Part shown: piece after piece, positions 58,603 to 64,000 of the stretch
How positions within the stretch are numbered: the stretch's first letter is position 1
Layout of the letters: every line of letters begins with the position of its first letter
Assembly (NCBI RefSeq): GCF_025698545.1
Contig: NC_068569.1
Span: 18,290,001-18,354,000 of the forward strand
Length of the DNA: 64,000 nucleotides
Reading direction: 5' to 3'
From: Gossypium raimondii
Lineage: Eukaryota; Streptophyta; Magnoliopsida; Malvales; Malvaceae
Program-made: the position numbers and the translations under genes
Notes under the pieces: model-generated
The model's database searches: none
What the model was told of the DNA's origin: nothing
The model's input: only the letters and a program-made list of their open reading frames with translations

Positions 58603-61600
58603 ATGGAGCAGTGGCCGTTCCACGACGGCAACGTGCACAATCTACTCGTCAACAGGCGCATCGACTTTGGCCACGTATTTTCCCCTCATTCTTCACAACA
58701 ATTTGGTGTTCTCGTTTGCAGTTCTGAGGATTTGCGGAATTAATATAATTTTTCTTGAGTTAATCTGATGTGTAATTGAGAATTTGAGTAAATGCTACTG
58801 TGTTACCGGATTTTAATCCATACGTGCTTATTATTGAAATTTTGATCAAGAATCGAAGTGCTGGAGCCTATTTTTTTTTTGTTCTGTTCAGTTTCCCCTG
58901 AATCTTGCTGATAGTTTAACTCTGACTATTTTTTTATCTTTATTAGTTTCTTTGTAGTCAATTACTATCAATCTTTTTCTTCCTTTTGTTGACTTACAAC
59001 GGTGACTGTGCTTTATCTAACAGATTCCTTTTTGGTGTTTATGTAGGATGTTGGTCATAGTTTGCAGATGCATTCGTCTCTGATTCGTAGGCTTTCAATG
59101 GAACAAGAATTGGAGGTTGTTTCAATTTTTGCATATTTGATATTTGCATTTAGAAAGATGTTATAATTGACATGCATATCTTCTATTAGCAATTACAGTG
59201 GTAGTATTTCAGACTCTTTTAACACTTTATTTATTTATTTATATATATGCACTTTTTTCTCATGATGCATCATACATTATAGTAGTGGCATTTTATGGCA
59301 GTTGATTGAATGTATGCATTTTCTGTCTTCCTAGATTACATTGCAGTTATGCGTTGACTACTGTGCTAAATTAAATGCTGTCTGGATAGTTTTCTAGTTG
59401 CCCGTTGATCTGCCACTTTTAATTTCGGGGCTTCAATGGGACAATGTTTTGTTACACTTACAGTTTTTTCTTTTCCAGTCCTTGTAAAATCATCTTACTA
59501 TGTTCTTTGTTTGAGCAGGGACATCAGGGCTGTGTAAATGCTGTGGCTTGGAATTCAAATGGTTCACTTTTGATTTCTGGTTCTGATGATGCACTGGTAT
59601 GAGACTTCTTTTTTTTGTCTACGAGTGTAATAGGTAGCATGAAAGTGGCCAAAGTTTAATAATGTGAATTTTGGCTGAACTATGTTATCAGGGGTTTTGT
59701 ATTTATATGGTGTTGATTGTTTCTAAGTTTGCCTCATTTACATTTTAGTTTGGAAAATGTGAAATATTGAGTCTTCTAGTAATCCTTCTGAATCAGGATT
59801 ACTGGGTTGTGTATCTGTGTTTAATGATGCCTGTAAATAATTTATGCCGTTTCTGAAAGGTTTTGAAATAGTTTTTTAGAAGATATAAAAACTATTGCCT
59901 TTTCACCTAAGGAATGTTTTTTGTGCTTTCTAGTATGGCATATAAGTTTGATTAAAAGGTGAAACAAATTTTTGGTTTATGGGCCTCCAGTTCTTTAAAG
60001 TTTTTGGCACCTATAATCTGTTGAAAAAGGTGTGCCAAGAATGGTGGGTGTTGGTTTTATGGAAGTATGTCAAAATTATTGATGAATTACATTTTGCAGA
60101 TAAATATTTGGAGCTACTCTGGTCGAAAGCTTTTGCATTCTATAGAGACTGGTCATTCTGCTAACATATTCTGTACAAAATTCATTCCTGAAACTTCTGA
60201 TGAGCTTGTAGCCTCTGGAGCTGGGGATGCAGAGGTAATTCTTTTTGTCATATTGGTAAACAAGGTTCTTATGGTGGATCCTTATCGCGTTGCTATTAGT
60301 TATAATTAGTAAATTGGACGGCTAATATTTTTTCAGGTTCGATTATTTAACTTGTCCCGCTTAAATGGCCGAGGGTTCAATGATGGTGCTATTACTCCGT
60401 CAGCACTCTATCAGTGTCACACAAGAAGAGTTAAAAAATTGGCGGTAAGATTTATTGCATAAATGACTGATAAATGGAGTAACAATAACTGCAAACAAAC
60501 ATGAGAAATTGGTAGCATTTTCAACTTTTATTGTTGATTTACATGGTGAAATGAATGTTTATCTGATTGCTCCAGTTAGTCACTTTTTATACTTGTTTGC
60601 CAATTCAGTTTGAAGTTGGAAACCCCAATATGGTATGGAGTGCTAGTGAGGATGGAACTCTGAGACAGCATGACTTTCGAGAGGGCACTTCCTGTCCTCC
60701 AGCTGGATCTTCTCACCAAGAATGTCGCAATGTTCTAGTGAGACTCACATTCACCATGAAGGGCTTTCTTTTCATTTACTTTTATGTTCTAGATACCTCT
60801 AGAGAACTTTGTTGCTATAGTACTACCTAGCAATTTGGTGTGTTGATTGTAAATATGAAGCTATCCATGAAATGCTCATTAGGGAGTTTCAATTTGTTGT
60901 CTTCACCAGGTTATAATTGTTAGTGTAATTGTGATATTTCAGTTTTATTCTCTGTAGATCCTATGCAACACTGAAGTCTTTTCTTTGATTTGGAAAAGTA
61001 CTTCTGTTCCTCCTGGTTTTTTGCCGATCAGGATAATTGATAGAAATTCAAACTTTTCCTTGTTGGGATTGAAAACGAACAGCCATTCAATGGACCTTTT
61101 TAAATGTCTGAAGTTACTAGTTTGATATGGTTTCAATTACATAGCTCATCATTGTACATTCAACTTTACTTTAGAGTTTAGACGGCATGAGAGGACTTTA
61201 ACCAGCGAAGAGAAAAACATCCCTTGATTCTTGGGTTAATGGATTATCATCTCAAGGTCATTTTATTACTCGTGTAGCTTGAAAATTTTCAGTATTGTTT
61301 GCCAATCTGTCTTCAGTTGTTATCTGAAGTTTGACATTGTACAATTGTCACAGCAAGTCAGATTAACAAATAGATAACATCCATTTTCTGAGTTCCTCTT
61401 TAAATGTCTGTATCTCTATAGAATTGTAAATCATTTAAATTTTCCTTCTTTTCTTGGCAGCTTGACTTACGTTATGGGGCAAAGAGGTCACTAGCTGATC
61501 CTCCTAGGCTTACTCTGGCCTTGAAATCATGTGATATCAGTTCTACTAGACCTCATTTACTCCTTGTTGGTGGGAAGTATGTAGCTGATCTTTCCTTCCT

Positions 61601-64000
61601 TTATTATTTATTATTTGCTTTTTTTGTTCTCTGCTAATCTTGTATTTGAATGTTTGCAGTGATGCATTTGCCCGGCTATATGATAGAAGGATGCTGCCAC
61701 CATTGACCTCCTGCCGGAAAAGAATGTTACCACCTACTTGTGTTAATTATTTCTGCCCAATGCATCTCTCTGACCGTGTTAGTTTTGAAATTCTTTGTTA
61801 GTTCTTACTCTTGTTGACTTCTTTCTTAGAAATATCTCTGGTAAATTTTATGATTTCTTCTCATCAGGACCAAGTTTTATTTTGAATAGTGTGGACTTAT
61901 GAATAGATAGTCCTGAATGATGTAACTATTCAATTTGCAAATGATAATAATTCTCTGTTTGTTTTCCTTTTCTTTTCATTATTGGTAAGTGAGTGAGCTT
62001 ATCATCTTCATTAGGTCACTATTGACTAGTTTTCTCTTACTGGAATCTTTCACTTCATTACTCTGCACATTGAAAAAAAGTTTTGTTGGATGTTTAAAGT
62101 TAAAAGTGTTGACAGGAGTCAGTTGTGAACTGCTGATTGCTATCAATTGACATCCCCATTAGTAACACTGCTTTCTTGCTTCTAGGTGTCATTATATATC
62201 TTTGAACTGAACCACTACTGGTTTATTATTTAAATACTGCTTTCTTTGCTTTTCAGGGACGTTCAAGTTTGCACTTAACTCATGTTACCTTCAGCCCTAA
62301 TGGAGAAGAGGTTCTTCTTAGCTATAGTGGGGAGCATGTATATCTAATGGACGTAAATCATGGTAAGCATATCCCAGATTCTCTACTGTAGTCCAATTTG
62401 TTTGTCCGTATCTAATGGACGTATATCATGGTAAGTATATCTAATGGACGTAAATCATGGTCCAATTTGTTTGTCCTTTTTTTTAAAGGAGGTTTCATGC
62501 TGCCTGACTTGATGTCTATAGTTTTGGTTTCTCTCCGTATTTAGGTTCCTGTTTTGAATTCGAAGAACTGAATTGCGTCTTAAGATTCAACTTAGCTTAA
62601 TGTGTCTTGCCTCCCCTTCTTCCCTTGTTATTTTATTCTTCATTTTCATGTACTGCTTTTTAGATTTCAATGTCAAGGTTAAGCCTCAGGTCAGTATAGG
62701 TGTGGTAGCTTGTCACATTCTCAAGTTTAGTTTAATGTTCTTTGGCTCAGTATTTTCAAGTTATTTGCTTTATTTGCAGTTAGTACGATGCTTATATAAC
62801 TATTATTTGGATTGTTAAGATGTTATTCATCTGATCATCTGTTGTTTCCATAATTGCCAGCTAGTGGGAGTTCAATGCAATATACCTCAGGAGATGCTTC
62901 AAAATTGATGACCTTCACTCCTGTACTAAATAAACTAGAGCACCGACCACCTCTTTCCGGCGTCTTCCAAAATGGTCTCCGGAGTAGAGGCAAAACTGCT
63001 GCTGGAGTATGCATATTTTATTTTATTGTCCTTTTTTTTTTGTAGATTGTTATTTAACTTATGTTGTTATTCTGTATGTATTTCAGCCATACTCTAACAT
63101 GGCGGTTACAGATTGAAAAATGCAGGATGTTGGTTGAAATTGCTAAGAGATCATTAGACAACGGGACAAATATTTTTCATGCAATTGAGGCATGCAATGA
63201 AGTCTTGGATGGACATGGTATTGATATTGGGCCCACACTCAGGCTTGAATGCTTTTGTACACGTGCTGCCTTGTGGCTTAAGGTTCCATGATTACTTTGT
63301 TTTTTTTTTCTTCTTTGACCATTCATCTATTTGATATGCCATAGCCAACATATTAAGTTGCTTCCTTTTTCAGCGGAAGTGGAAAAACGATGCCCATATG
63401 GCCATTAGAGATTGCCATAATGCTCGAAGAATAGATAGTTCTTCCTTTAGAGCTCATTATTGTATGGCGGAGGCTTTAGAACAGGTAATATGCAGAACGA
63501 GTTACAGTGGAGTTTATAAACATGGTATACGGACAAAATTATAACTTATTTGGGTTGCCAAGAACATTTTAAATTGTTAAGCTTGACCCTCAGTTAATAG
63601 TTTCCCCGCTTTGGTTTTTGCTTCCAATCCATCTTTTATCCTTTTAAAATCATTTTTGCTTAAACAAAATTTAAGCTTGTGGAACTCTTGTATATATATT
63701 TTAAAAAATGTGGAAAGTTGTTTAATTTTCACTGGGGAAATGTAATTTATTCCTTAGCCAAATTTATATTCTTAGAAGTTGGTTAATGAAGTAAAGCCAG
63801 TGGTTACCGGTAGATGCATATATGCACAACACAATAAGTGTTTAGGATGAATTGTGTAGTTGTAAATCAAAAGATGTTATGTAGGCTAAATCTGCATCTG
63901 GTCCAAGACAGTTTCATAGTTGTCTCTTCTTGTTAAGTTGGTGGAACTAAGATTTTGGCTATTATCATTTGTTTTCTACTGTTTTTTCAGTTGGGAAAGC
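58603..64000 (+). CDS. ASG2: WD40/TPR protein, ASG2 (WDTC1-like DCAF) homologue, 3' end outside window
   Basis: Probable substrate receptor of CUL4-DDB1 ubiquitin ligases; Arabidopsis ASG2 affects seed germination and ABA responses. Exons: 58603-58674, 59047-59115, 59519-59596, 60100-60234, 60337-60444, 60609-60737, 61461-61576, 61660-61777, 62257-62362, 62861-63006, 63112-63282, 63374-63484 and 63991 onward. The first twelve encode 453 residues in consistent phase. WD repeats include GHQGCVNAVAWNSNGSLLIS, GHSANIFCTKFIPETSDELV, CHTRRVKKLA and LTHVTFSPNGEEVLLSYSGE. HDFR and YDRR resemble the WDxR (DWD) ends that contact DDB1. TPR-like helices follow (CTRAALWLKRKWKNDAHMAI, then RDCHNARRIDSSSFRAHYCM). 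The next helix and final WD repeats of the family lie beyond 64000. Acceptor for exon 11 was chosen at 63111 because the nearer one gives a stop. Confidence 0.94.
62337..62476 (+). repeat. ASG2: Local tandem duplication of an exon end and donor site in ASG2 intron 9
   Basis: The end of exon 9 with its donor (tatctaatggacgtaaatca + tggtaag, 62341-62367) is repeated in the intron at about 62,409-62,440 (one base differs, followed by gtaagt) and again at about 62,438-62,460. The segment tccaatttgtttgtcc also occurs twice, at 62392-62407 and 62461-62476. The pattern implies successive short duplications inside the gene. Confidence 0.92.

Noticed and set aside
1-64000. CRISPR arrays, bacterial operons, tRNA and rRNA genes
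   Set aside because: No regularly spaced palindromic repeats, no Shine-Dalgarno-led gene runs, and no tRNA cloverleaf or rRNA core sequence noticed. The exon-intron structure is eukaryotic.

Overview
The window is nuclear DNA of a flowering plant, almost certainly a eudicot. Genes have many short AT-rich introns with GT-AG ends, intergenic DNA is very AT-rich, and the space between genes holds retroelement, MITE and endogenous pararetrovirus relics. A rosid such as a Malvaceae member would fit, but nothing here proves the species. No bacterial features, CRISPR arrays, rRNA or tRNA genes were seen. Gene models were spliced by hand from reading frames, GT/AG sites and family knowledge; every complete model gives a coding length divisible by three.

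Layout. 1-4.7 kb: a decayed caulimovirid (endogenous pararetrovirus) on the minus strand, running off the left edge. 4.95-6.5 kb: a small MITE, an AT-rich repeat and a LINE relic. 7.4-10.2 kb (+): a six-exon gene of unknown function. 10.5-13.0 kb: a transposon graveyard (LTR-like block, minus-strand copia gag, LINE relic). 13.36-20.60 kb (-): a 22-exon gene for a 1,236-residue plant protein of unknown function, homologous to Arabidopsis At4g24610/At5g65440. 23.78-28.83 kb (-): plastid glucose-6-phosphate isomerase PGI1, 14 exons, with one GC-AG intron. 28.9-33.6 kb: repeats including a second copy of the MITE and a Ty3/gypsy tail. 33.69-35.76 kb (+): a 14-3-3 gene, tail-to-tail with plastid CUTA at 36.34-38.00 kb (-). 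38-45.5 kb: a gene-poor AT-rich stretch with a degenerate tandem array at about 44 kb. 45.52-47.63 kb (+): a D2/D4-class cyclin. 47.6-54.2 kb: gene-poor. 54.9-56.6 kb (+): a SAC51-family bHLH gene whose leader carries the conserved 53-codon upstream ORF. 58.6-64.0 kb (+): an ASG2-type WD40/TPR gene, cut by the right edge.

The genes do not form an operon-like unit; they cover starch and sugar metabolism (PGI1), phosphoprotein signalling (14-3-3), cell cycle (CYCD), thermospermine-controlled translation (SAC51) and ubiquitin ligase targeting (ASG2). What links them is ancestry. As I recall the Arabidopsis map, At4g24610-At4g24620 (this unknown gene and PGI1) are adjacent, and At5g65420-At5g65430-At5g65440 (CYCD4;1, 14-3-3 kappa, the same unknown gene) are adjacent. 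The window therefore looks like the unsplit ancestral block from which both Arabidopsis segments derive. I found no clearly new biological system. The most interesting signals are the spliced conserved upstream ORF, duplicated splice-donor sequence in an ASG2 intron, the GC-AG intron, the viral relic with inactivated catalytic motifs, the matched MITE pair and the tandem array upstream of the cyclin.
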